A stretch of DNA of 64,000 nt from an uncultured Eubacteriales bacterium (GTDB taxonomy: Bacteria > Bacillota > Clostridia > Lachnospirales > CAMVHY01): NCBI GenBank assembly GCA_948543815.1, contig CAOVHW010000002.1, positions 100,700 to 164,699 of the forward strand. The letters are read 5' to 3'. Position 1 is the stretch's first letter. Each line of letters opens with the position of its first letter. The translations under genes and the position numbers were made by a program. Under the pieces are notes generated by a model that made no database searches, had not been told where the DNA came from, and was given only the letters and a program-made list of their open reading frames with translations. Below, one piece after another: positions 17,766-25,478 of the stretch.

Positions 17766-18686
17766 CTATACTGGTTCTTGTTGATTATCATATTGTTCTG
17801 AAGGTGGCATTGCTGATGCTTCTGGTATTTGTAATGTTGCTGGTTCATCGTTGTTTGTAAATTCTTCTTTTTGTTCTACAGTTGCTTGTGTATTTTGTGG
17901 CGGCTCACCAATTTTATTTTTTGCCCGAAGTCTTTTTTCGTTACTTTTCTCAAAATAATCCTTTAACCTAGATGGAATGTGAATATTGTATTTTTCTGTA
18001 AGCATATAAATTACACCAGAGGATAACGCTAGTGAACCGAATATGCCAATTGTTAAACCCAAAGCTAATGGTCCTAAAACAATACCTACACTCGCGAAAC
18101 TACATATAATAGCTGATATCATAATAAATAAGTCTAAACACAGGATAAATTGGTAAAAAGAACCCAAAAATTCACACAAAAATTTTTGAAATTTATTAAG
18201 TTTGTTTTTCGAATTATCACAAGTTTTTGAAGCTCTTACATAATTTTGATGATAAATATCAAAAACATATGATCCAATAGTAGAAGATGGATTTCTTTTA
18301 TCATAAACAGAACCTAAATAGTCAAATTCAAAATTAAAATCATTATTACCAAATTTATTTTTTATATACGATATTTGTTCGTCAGTGAAAATAATATTAT
18401 TCCGATACAAATAATCTGCAATTAAGTAAGGAAGTGTGGAATCATTTATTGAGTAAAAAGCTTTTTGCATTTTTGTTCTCATTTTTTTTGTATCATAATT
18501 TCCATTTTCATTAATTTCCTGTGAATCTAATCCAATACTTTTCAAAAATTCATTTTCATGCAAATGAACTGCAGATATTAACAAATCGTTTAGGCTAAAA
18601 CATGGAGGTAAAGAGCTATTTGCAATTCTATTTTTTAAACGGCGTTCAAAAAGTTGTTGCTTTATATCGTAAGGATATTTAGACAT
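17766..18686 (-). CDS. Membrane protein of unknown function with bilobed hydrophobic segment
   Basis: A 306-residue protein I do not recognise. Residues 1-170 are hydrophilic and probably soluble, with no signal peptide. Two adjacent long hydrophobic stretches at about 178-205 (FILCLDLFIMISAIICSFA) and 207-235 form a bilobed membrane hairpin, and residues 245-306 are charged then rich in Pro, Glu and Gln (low complexity). Both ends should therefore lie on the same side of the membrane. AAGGAGATGATT is an excellent ribosome binding site for the ATG at 18686, and a TTGACA promoter is upstream. It is monocistronic. The layout resembles the 903-residue protein ending at 43301, but I see no sequence relation. 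Confidence 0.8.
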   Translation of the reverse strand: MSKYPYDIKQQLFERRLKNRIANSSLPPCFSLNDLLISAVHLHENEFLKSIGLDSQEINENGNYDTKKMRTKMQKAFYSINDSTLPYLIADYLYRNNIIFTDEQISYIKNKFGNNDFNFEFDYLGSVYDKRNPSSTIGSYVFDIYHQNYVRASKTCDNSKNKLNKFQKFLCEFLGSFYQFILCLDLFIMISAIICSFASVGIVLGPLALGLTIGIFGSLALSSGVIYMLTEKYNIHIPSRLKDYFEKSNEKRLRAKNKIGEPPQNTQATVEQKEEFTNNDEPATLQIPEASAMPPSEQYDNQQEPV

Positions 18687-18711
18687 TTAAATCATCTCCT
18701 TATATTTTTAA

Positions 18712-18740
18712 TAATAACATAATTATTTTTATAATGTCAA
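18712..18740 (-). promoter_or_regulatory. Promoter of the 306-residue membrane protein gene
   Basis: Minus strand TTGACA, 17 bases, TTATTA, with the ribosome binding site about 20 bases further on. A perfect -35 with a weaker -10. Confidence 0.55.
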
Positions 18741-18743
18741 ATA

Positions 18744-18784
18744 AAAAAATGAGTTCTGAATTTATACAGAACTCATTTTTTTTA
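18744..18784. terminator. Terminator after tRNA-Leu
   Basis: AAAAATGAGTTCTG, eight-base loop, CAGAACTCATTTTTTT. It ends the tRNA-Tyr/Leu operon on the minus strand. Confidence 0.9.
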
Positions 18785-18788
18785 ATAA

Positions 18789-18874
18789 TGCTCGAAACCG
18801 GAATCGAACCGGTACGGGATTTAACTCCCGCAGGATTTTAAGTCCTGTGCGTCTACCAATTCCGCCACTCGAGC
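18789..18874 (-). tRNA. tRNA-Leu(TAA)
   Basis: Acceptor GCTCGAG/TTCGAGC, discriminator A, anticodon stem CAGGA/TCCTG with loop CTTAAAA giving TAA, long variable arm CGGGAGTTAAATCCCG typical of class II tRNAs, T loop TTCGATT. Confidence 0.96.
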
Positions 18875-18880
18875 TAAAAA

Positions 18881-18962
18881 TGGGAGAGGAAGGATTCGAA
18901 CCTTCGAAAGCAATGCTAACAGATTTACAGTCTGCCCCCTTTGACCGCTCGGGAACTCTCCC
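18881..18962 (-). tRNA. tRNA-Tyr(GTA)
   Basis: Acceptor GGGAGAG/CTCTCCC, discriminator A, anticodon loop CTGTAAA giving GTA, long variable arm, T loop TTCGAAT. Separated from tRNA-Leu by six bases and transcribed first. Confidence 0.96.
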
Positions 18963-18977
18963 ACATTTAACTTTTTT

Positions 18978-19006
18978 AGTCTATCATACAATTTTAATAA
19001 TGTCAA
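18978..19006 (-). promoter_or_regulatory. Promoter of tRNA-Tyr/Leu operon
   Basis: Minus strand TTGACA, 17 bases, TAGACT, ending 15 bases before the tRNA-Tyr 5' end. Confidence 0.85.
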
Positions 19007-19067
19007 GCAAAAAATAAATTTGTTCATATTTATTTACATATAATTTATTTTTCAAATAAAAAAGTTG

Positions 19068-19097
19068 GCATAAGAAACAAACAAAAAAAATATCTTA
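19068..19097 (+). promoter_or_regulatory. Possible forespore-type (sigma-G-like) promoter of pdaB-like gene
   Basis: GCATA, 18 bases, TATCTTA, ending 15 bases before the AAGGAGGAG site. One mismatch from the sigma-G pattern GHATR-n18-CATNHTA. B. subtilis pdaB is instead reported as sigma-E dependent, so this is tentative. Confidence 0.22.
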
Positions 19098-19124
19098 AAA
19101 ATATATTTAAGGAGGAGATTTTAT

Positions 19125-19901
19125 TTGCATAAATTAATTGTTATACGAAAAAAAAATATTTTGTACGTGAGTATAATCGCACTGATTTTTGTTCTTAGTC
19201 TTGCACTTAAGCCATCAGCACAAACAGTTTTTAATATGGTTGTAGCTGATCCAAATCGTTTGCTTCCAATTTATTGTGTCGATCGTAATGATAATAAAAT
19301 TTCTATTTCATTTGATGCGGCATGGGGCGCCGATGATACTGATAAGCTTCTGCAAATTCTTAAAGATAATGATGTCAAAGCAACATTTTTTTTGTGCGGA
19401 TTTTGGGTTGATAAATATCCGGATGAAGTAAAAAAAATAATTGCGGACGGACACGATATTGGTAATCATGGAAATACTCATGCTCATGGTGCAAAATTAA
19501 GTTTGGAGCAAAATGAACAGGAAATTTTAAAAGCACATGAAAAAGTTGAAAAGCTTACCGGTACGAAAATGTTTTTATTTCGTCCGCCATATGGCGAATA
19601 TAATAATGATGTCATAAAAGCCGCGCAAAATGTTAATTATTATCCGATTCAGTGGGACGTAGATAGTTTGGATTGGAAAGAACTTGGCGCTGAGCACGAA
19701 CTTAATCACGTTTTAAATCATAAAAAACTTGGTAGTGGTTCAATAATTTTGTTTCACAACGATGCAAAATATACGCCGCAAGTTCTTGATAAAATAATAA
19801 AAGGTTTGAAAGCAAAAAATTATGAACTTGTCCCAATCTCTCAGTTGATTTATAAAAACAATTACAAAATAAATCATGAAGGTCGGCAAATAAAAAATTA
19901 A
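19125..19901 (+). CDS. pdaB: PdaB-like sporulation polysaccharide deacetylase
   Basis: A 258-residue NodB-homology polysaccharide deacetylase with an N-terminal membrane anchor (residues 10-28). Motif 1 is SFDAAWG, the PdaB/CDA variant of TFDDG; motif 2 GHDIGNHGNTHAHG supplies the metal-binding His pair; motif 3 is FRPPYGEY; motif 4 contains WDVDSLDW; motif 5 is ILFHND. DAAWG proteins of this size are needed for spore cortex or spore stability in Bacillota, which fits the other spore genes here. The start is TTG at 19125, with AAGGAGGAG seven bases upstream. It is followed by 145 bases without a gene before the GspF frame. Confidence 0.85.
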   Translation: MHKLIVIRKKNILYVSIIALIFVLSLALKPSAQTVFNMVVADPNRLLPIYCVDRNDNKISISFDAAWGADDTDKLLQILKDNDVKATFFLCGFWVDKYPDEVKKIIADGHDIGNHGNTHAHGAKLSLEQNEQEILKAHEKVEKLTGTKMFLFRPPYGEYNNDVIKAAQNVNYYPIQWDVDSLDWKELGAEHELNHVLNHKKLGSGSIILFHNDAKYTPQVLDKIIKGLKAKNYELVPISQLIYKNNYKINHEGRQIKN

Positions 19902-20046
19902 TTTTTTTGTAGTGATATAATAATTGACATAAAATTTTAGTTGAATTTTTTAACAAATTTACTGAATATTTTATGAGATATTTTAATAAATTTCTTATCA
20001 CAGATAACTTGATTTTTTTTGATTATGTTTTCCAAAAAACATTTTT

Positions 20047-21117
20047 ATGGTGGTGATTAAAATAAATTTTCAATTTCAGAATAAAAATAAAATAAGTAAA
20101 AAAAATTTGTCTGTTTTATGTAGACAAATTTCATTTATGTTGCAATCAGGAATTTCTATCAGCAAAGCACTAGAAATTTTAACGGTACAATCACAAAATA
20201 AAAATTTAAAAATTATTTTAAGTGATATACATAAAAATATTTTAGAGGGAAAATCATTTTCACAATGCCTTTTACAGCATGGTAAAAAATTTCCCGCACT
20301 TATGATAAATATGATAAAGGCGGGAGAAAATGCGGGGAGATTAGATGAGATAATGAATCAACTTGCTAACTATTATCAACAGGAAAATGATTTTATTACA
20401 GATTTCAAACGGGCAATGATTTATCCATGTATTGTGTGCGTAATGATGTTAACAGTTTTAATCATGGCATTAACATTTGTAATTCCGAGTTACGCACAAA
20501 TGTTTTCACAAAATGGTGCGAAATTACCGTTGCTAACTCAAATAGTTATTGGTATCAGTAATTTTGTTGGAAAGTATTATTTACTTTTGATACTATTTTT
20601 TATAACAATTTTTATTTTGCTGGTATTATTTTTAAAAACAGATAAGGGGCAAATTTTTTATGGTAAATTTCTTTTTTCATCATTTGTAAAAAAAATTTAT
20701 CGTATACGTTTAAATTTTATATTTGCTCAAATCTTTGGAATGCTTTTAAGGTCGGGCGTTGATATCATTTCAGTATTTGAAAATGTAAAAGATGTTGTCG
20801 GCAACAAATTTTTAGATAAAGATTTCGATTTAATGATTAATCAAATTAGAAATGGTGAGAGCGTGAGCGAAGTTATCAATAAATCTGGCAAATTCAATAC
20901 AATTTTATCTGAAATGATAAATGTTGGTGAAAATAGCGGAAATTTACCCGACACTATGCTTTATTGCCAAAAATATTTTGAAAATGAATTCAAAGATAGT
21001 TTAAAAAAACTCGAAAAAATTATTGAACCAGCGTTCACGATTATCACCGGTATAATTTTAGGAATCATAATGCTCGCGATAATGGAGCCAACTTTTACGT
21101 TAAATGATATTTTTTAA
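20047..21117 (+). CDS. Solitary type II secretion / type IV pilus inner-membrane protein GspF/PilC
   Basis: A 356-residue GspF/PilC family platform protein with two T2SSF domains. Domain 1 begins LSVLCRQISFMLQSGISISKALE and contains GENAGRLDEIM; domain 2 repeats this with FAQIFGMLLRSGVDIISVFE and VGENSGNLPDTM. Three membrane helices are seen near residues 128-150, 170-200 and 325-350. Such proteins anchor the pilin assembly machine, but no GspE ATPase, pilin, prepilin peptidase or secretin gene is nearby. Start is uncertain: ATG 20047 has no upstream site and instead a GGTGGTG lies just downstream of it, so a rare start (for example ATA at 20062) is conceivable. Its stop codon directly abuts the stop of the convergent permease gene. 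Confidence 0.87.
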   Translation: MVVIKINFQFQNKNKISKKNLSVLCRQISFMLQSGISISKALEILTVQSQNKNLKIILSDIHKNILEGKSFSQCLLQHGKKFPALMINMIKAGENAGRLDEIMNQLANYYQQENDFITDFKRAMIYPCIVCVMMLTVLIMALTFVIPSYAQMFSQNGAKLPLLTQIVIGISNFVGKYYLLLILFFITIFILLVLFLKTDKGQIFYGKFLFSSFVKKIYRIRLNFIFAQIFGMLLRSGVDIISVFENVKDVVGNKFLDKDFDLMINQIRNGESVSEVINKSGKFNTILSEMINVGENSGNLPDTMLYCQKYFENEFKDSLKKLEKIIEPAFTIITGIILGIIMLAIMEPTFTLNDIF

Positions 21118-22452
21118 TTATTCTGCTTTAATGGCAACTAACGCGCTTAATTTTGTTGCGCGACGCGCTGGGAAATAACCTGAAAACAAACCAATTAATC
21201 CTGAAAAAATTATTGCGACAGCGCACAACCAAATTGGTATCAATGAAACGACGGATTTTCCTGAATACATATAAACATCGGTATTGAAAAATGAAATGTT
21301 TGTGGTATTCAAAATATGCGAGACCAACAAACTTATCAGCGCGCCAATTATTCCGCCGAAGAATCCAATTATTGAGGATTCTAGCAGGAATAATTTTTTT
21401 ATGTCGCGGATAGATGCGCCGATTACTTTCATGATACCGATTTCGCGTGTACGTTCGTACACCGACATTATCATAGTGTTTGCAATACCAATTGCTGCAA
21501 CAAATAATGAGACTGCACCGATTGCACCAAGTAATGCTTGCATATTTGCGGAAGTTGCCCGCATATTTTCCAGATATTCACCTTCATAGTATGCGTTATA
21601 TCCAAGTTCTTTGACTTTTTCAGCAATATCTTTGACACTGTTAATATTTTTGCATTTTACATAAATTTGATTGTACTCATCAGAATTATTTTCGCCGGAA
21701 TTTTTTTTACGCATTTCTGCTTTTAACTTTTTAGTTTGCTCAATAGTCATGTAACAATTGTAATCGGATTCACTCCAGCCGGATTCATCAGATTTTAATA
21801 TTCCAACAAATTTTACAGCGTGCGATTTAATATTTGACGATGAAGAATTTCCATCAGTAGTATCAACTTCACCGTAATTCATATCAGTAGAAATTGTAAC
21901 ACGGTCTTTCATAAGATTAACTTGTGGCGAATCATAATAAACATAGCTACGGCTATTTTTTTTGCGAAAAGAGTAGGGGACTTTACCGCCACAAACAATA
22001 TTTAATTTATCATCTTCATTTAAAAATCGGCCATTCTCTAGCTCATAGCCTAAAATTTTTAGAAATGGCGCTTCGATTCCAACGACATTTAATGTCGCAC
22101 AATATTTACCGCACAAAGCTTTTATGGAATACGACAAATTAATTATAGGACTAACCGCTTCAACATTTTTTATTTGTTTGAAATTATATACGGCGCTGTT
22201 GTCCAATTTTATTTTATTTTTTTTTGCTTGATATTGGGGTGAAGTTTCATCGACACCAACAACATGAATTAAAGTTATATCTGAAAGTTGAAGTAGTTGG
22301 CTCTCAAAATTTTTATTTATTGCGAGCCCTAACGATATCATTACAATGATTGAAGCGGTACCGATTGAGACGCCCAAAATTGTCAAAAATGTTCGAAGTT
22401 TACGTTTAAAAAAATTTTTGAGCGCCATCGCAATCAGATCAATATTATTCAT
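21118..22452 (-). CDS. MacB-like ABC transporter permease (FtsX family)
   Basis: A 444-residue permease of the MacB/FtsX type. The N-terminal helix (LRTFLTILGVSIGTASIIVMISLG) is followed by a large extracytoplasmic MacB_PCD domain (residues about 45-300) and three C-terminal helices with the FtsX signature RTREIGIMKVIGASIRDI in the first cytoplasmic loop. MacB-type transporters transmit force across the membrane for efflux or signalling rather than moving substrate through the bilayer. It is the third gene of an operon with an ATPase and a cell-surface CARDB-like protein, overlapping the latter by eight bases. No strong ribosome binding site is seen, which fits coupling. Confidence 0.93.
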   Translation of the reverse strand: MNNIDLIAMALKNFFKRKLRTFLTILGVSIGTASIIVMISLGLAINKNFESQLLQLSDITLIHVVGVDETSPQYQAKKNKIKLDNSAVYNFKQIKNVEAVSPIINLSYSIKALCGKYCATLNVVGIEAPFLKILGYELENGRFLNEDDKLNIVCGGKVPYSFRKKNSRSYVYYDSPQVNLMKDRVTISTDMNYGEVDTTDGNSSSSNIKSHAVKFVGILKSDESGWSESDYNCYMTIEQTKKLKAEMRKKNSGENNSDEYNQIYVKCKNINSVKDIAEKVKELGYNAYYEGEYLENMRATSANMQALLGAIGAVSLFVAAIGIANTMIMSVYERTREIGIMKVIGASIRDIKKLFLLESSIIGFFGGIIGALISLLVSHILNTTNISFFNTDVYMYSGKSVVSLIPIWLCAVAIIFSGLIGLFSGYFPARRATKLSALVAIKAE

Positions 22453-24496
22453 CTAAATCATTGCCTTTCTTTTTCTGACGAATTTTCTTTACAATAAATA
22501 TTGCGACACCCACAGAAATAATAATTGCGCCCCAAATGTATGGATTTTTCCACCAACTTTTTTTTGGTTCTTCAATCGGTGGCGTATCAGGCGTAAAATT
22601 ATCATCAATCGGCATAGATTCTTGGACATTTACAGTAAAATTTTTAATTTGTTCTTTCGTTTCGCCCGCATCATCTTCATATGAAATAATTATGCGTCCG
22701 CTTTTTTCACCGGGCTGTAAAGGCGTAAAGTTTCCTTCATACGTATCACTCGTACTTGTATTAAATTTTCCATAAAAAATTGCGCTTTGCTTTGTATCAA
22801 AATCTTCGCCTTCGATTTTAATCAAAAGATTATTCAAATTAACTTTACCTGTATTATAAAAATCGAAAGCTATTGCAGTCGGTTGATTTACGTAAATTTC
22901 ACTTGGAATATTTATTTCGCTCGTATCAAGTTTTGTTGGCTGCTTGACACTTATTCCAATTGTTTCTGAAGATTTAATTTCATTGTGCTTTTCATCTTCA
23001 TATTCAAAATTTACAACGACACTGTAATTTTTTGGCGTAGCAGTTGGCAAAGTATAGAGCCGTAATTTTTTCTCAATTTTATCTGACGGCGCAATATCTC
23101 CGATAAAAAATGTCGTGCTTCCATTGACAGGTGTAAAGACGTTTCCTTTTTGTTCATTTGTACTTGTCGCCGCTTCGTCTATTGTCAACGAAATTTTTGT
23201 ATTCTCAACGCGTTTATTTTTATGCGTGTTTTTAAATGTCATACTTAAATCAAATTCAGAGCTCGCCGTAACTATCATTGGATTTGTACTGTAATTTTGA
23301 ACAATAATTTTTGGTTTGCTTTGAGAGTCCGAGGCTTCTGATTCAGGATTATTCACATTTATTCCGATGTATTGTTCAAAAGAATTTTTGTCAACATTTT
23401 CATACTCAACTTGAAATTTTATCGAATAATTTTGTGTTTTGGCTTTCGAAGTTGGCGCAAATGCAAACGTTAAACTTTTTGCTTCATTTGGTTTCAAAAG
23501 TTGTGTAAAAATTATGTTAGGAGTTTTTGGCACAATTGCACCATCTTCGTCAGTTATTGCTGTAACTTTAACATTTTTCAAATTTGTTTGACCTGGATTT
23601 TTCAATTTCATTGAAACAGTTGCAGTTTCACCGACATTAAAAGTTTTTGTCGGAACAATTATATCTGTCAATTCCGGTTGTGATTTATCAAACTGAGTTT
23701 GCCCAGCAATATTTACATAATAGAAAAAGCTTTTGTCATAAACTTTTTCATCACCATCTTTATATGAAACTTTGAAAGTCAATGGATAGGAACCACTTTG
23801 AATTTTAGACGAAGCTACGAAATCAAAATTTAAATATTTTTGCATACCTGCGGAAAAATTCGGGAAATATGTTCCCATTGTAGAATTTGCGAGATTTATT
23901 TCATCCGTTTTTATGCCTTCGATTGAAACTTGTAAATCATACGCATTTTGTGCACTGGCATTTTCAATAATAGCTGTCAAAGAAAATTGATCGCCTGGCA
24001 AAATTTTTGCATTTGTATTTGTAAAGTTAGTTATATTTATCAATGGCGCCGAATTTTCATTTTTTATTTTTATAGCGAACGTATCGCTTTCAGTAAAATT
24101 TGTGTTCACATCGTTCGTAAAAGAGTGGGTGAGGGAAACCGTGTAAGTCCCGGATTTCGCATTCTTATCCGCTTTTACATTAAGTTTCATAATTTTTTTA
24201 CCGGTCGCTGAAATAACCGGAACCGCGTTAGAATCATTTACAAATGAAATTGTAAATGGCGCACTTGAATCAATTGTTGCTTGCGTAAGAATGTTGTAAG
24301 CGGCGGCTACGCCAACATTTCGGATTGTAAGTTCAATGTCTTTATTGCCGCCAGCATTTAAATTTACAACAGATGGGTTTTCCAATTTTATTTTAGGAGT
24401 TGCATTATTTATGGTTGGTTCGAGTGGCTCAGCGTAAATTTTTATTGGCAAAAATAAGAGTAAAGTAAAAATAGCGGTGAAAATTTTATTTTTCAT
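22445..24496 (-). CDS. Secreted membrane-anchored repeat protein, COG1361-like
   Basis: A 683-residue surface protein. A signal peptide (KIFTAIFTLLLFLPIKIYA, residues 3-22) precedes a chain of beta-sandwich repeats of about 120 residues, each with a phrase like LKNPGQTNLKNVKVT, IENASAQNAYDLQVS or FYNTGKVNLNNLLIK (NEW3/CARDB-type). A C-terminal helix (YIWGAIIISVGVAIFIVKKI) and basic tail RQKKKG anchor it to the membrane. Such COG1361 proteins commonly sit next to MacB-like ABC genes, so it probably works as the extracytoplasmic partner. Start ATG has AAAAGGAG. Overlaps both neighbours (ATPase upstream by 11 bases, permease downstream by 8). Confidence 0.85.
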   Translation of the reverse strand: MKNKIFTAIFTLLLFLPIKIYAEPLEPTINNATPKIKLENPSVVNLNAGGNKDIELTIRNVGVAAAYNILTQATIDSSAPFTISFVNDSNAVPVISATGKKIMKLNVKADKNAKSGTYTVSLTHSFTNDVNTNFTESDTFAIKIKNENSAPLINITNFTNTNAKILPGDQFSLTAIIENASAQNAYDLQVSIEGIKTDEINLANSTMGTYFPNFSAGMQKYLNFDFVASSKIQSGSYPLTFKVSYKDGDEKVYDKSFFYYVNIAGQTQFDKSQPELTDIIVPTKTFNVGETATVSMKLKNPGQTNLKNVKVTAITDEDGAIVPKTPNIIFTQLLKPNEAKSLTFAFAPTSKAKTQNYSIKFQVEYENVDKNSFEQYIGINVNNPESEASDSQSKPKIIVQNYSTNPMIVTASSEFDLSMTFKNTHKNKRVENTKISLTIDEAATSTNEQKGNVFTPVNGSTTFFIGDIAPSDKIEKKLRLYTLPTATPKNYSVVVNFEYEDEKHNEIKSSETIGISVKQPTKLDTSEINIPSEIYVNQPTAIAFDFYNTGKVNLNNLLIKIEGEDFDTKQSAIFYGKFNTSTSDTYEGNFTPLQPGEKSGRIIISYEDDAGETKEQIKNFTVNVQESMPIDDNFTPDTPPIEEPKKSWWKNPYIWGAIIISVGVAIFIVKKIRQKKKGNDLDE

Positions 24497-25184
24497 TTTT
24501 AATCTCCTTTTGATTTTTTATTTCATCAATTATTCCATCACGAATATGAATAATCATATCGGCATAGCATGAGATTTCCAAATCATGCGTAACTATAATT
24601 AATGTCTGATTATTTTTACGTGCAATATTTGTAATCAAATCCATCATTTCAAAAGTTGTTTTAGTGTCAAGATTTCCAGTCGGTTCATCTGCAAAAATCA
24701 CACTCGGATTATTTACAAACGCTCGTGCGATACTTACACGTTGCTGCTGACCACCACTCATTTGTGATGGTTTATGATTAATTCTATTTTCGAGGCCAAC
24801 ATTTTTTAACATTTCCTTAGCTTTTTCAATACGAATTTTTTTAGGGACACGTGAAAAAATTAGAGGCATACAAACGTTTTCGAGAGCAGTTAAAGTTGGG
24901 AAAAGGTTATAAGATTGGAAAACGAAGCCGACATATTTTTTACGGAACTCAGCTAATTGTTCTTCGTTAAATTTTTCGAGGTGCATATTATTAAATAAAA
25001 TTTGACCTTTAGATGGTTTTTCGAGGCCGGCAATCATATTAAGTAAAGTAGATTTACCAGAGCCGGAAGTTCCAATTATGCAATAAATTTTATTTTTATC
25101 GAAACTCAAATTAATATTATTGAGAGCGATAATTTTTTCGTTGCCCATTTTATAAATTTTTTTAACGCCAATTAAATTAATAAT
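24486..25184 (-). CDS. MacB/LolD-type ABC transporter ATP-binding protein, probable ATT start
   Basis: ATPase of the three-gene ABC operon, powering the permease. Walker A GTSGSGKST, Q-loop FVFQSYNLFPTLTALENV, signature MSGGQQQRVSIARA, Walker B VIFADEPTGNLD and the H-loop VTHD are present. The first ATG (25148) gives a protein missing the first family beta strand and has no ribosome binding site. Twelve codons upstream an ATT at 25184 lies nine bases after a perfect GGAGG; starting there gives MINLIGVKKIYKMG, which fits the usual MIELKNVxKxYxMG opening of LolD/MacB ATPases. I therefore annotate ATT as start (232 residues). The 294 bases between this gene and PFOR hold the two divergent promoters and no gene. 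Confidence 0.9.
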   Translation of the reverse strand: MINLIGVKKIYKMGNEKIIALNNINLSFDKNKIYCIIGTSGSGKSTLLNMIAGLEKPSKGQILFNNMHLEKFNEEQLAEFRKKYVGFVFQSYNLFPTLTALENVCMPLIFSRVPKKIRIEKAKEMLKNVGLENRINHKPSQMSGGQQQRVSIARAFVNNPSVIFADEPTGNLDTKTTFEMMDLITNIARKNNQTLIIVTHDLEISCYADMIIHIRDGIIDEIKNQKEIKNEK

Positions 25185-25193
25185 AAAATTCGA

Positions 25194-25198
25194 CCTCC
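25194..25198 (-). promoter_or_regulatory. Ribosome binding site that places the ABC ATPase start at ATT
   Basis: GGAGG on the minus strand, nine bases before ATT 25184 and 45 bases before the first ATG, much too far for the latter. Confidence 0.75.
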
Positions 25199-25426
25199 TT
25201 TTTTAGACACCAAATTTATTTTAGCACGAAAAAAATTTTTTAGTGAAATTTTTTATAAAAATATTCTATATAAAAATATTTTAGTGGAAATAAAAAATGT
25301 AGAAAAAATGATAAATAAAAGTAAGTATTCGCAAAAGACGTTTTTGTTGAATATTTATTTAACTGATTTTTTCACAACTTTTACGTTATTTTTAAAGAAA
25401 TTTTTCACTGCATTTTATTTTGAATA

Positions 25427-25435
25427 TGTTATAAT
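25427..25435 (+). promoter_or_regulatory. Extended -10 element of the PFOR promoter
   Basis: TGTTATAAT, a perfect TGnTATAAT extended -10, 43 bases before the start codon. No good -35 at standard spacing, as is common with extended -10 promoters. Confidence 0.6.
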
Positions 25436-25478
25436 AAATCCCGTTTCATTTTTATAATTTTTTGAAAGGAGATTTATT

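Noticed and set aside
18821..19027. Open frame across tRNA-Leu and tRNA-Tyr
   Set aside because: Coincides with the two tRNA genes.
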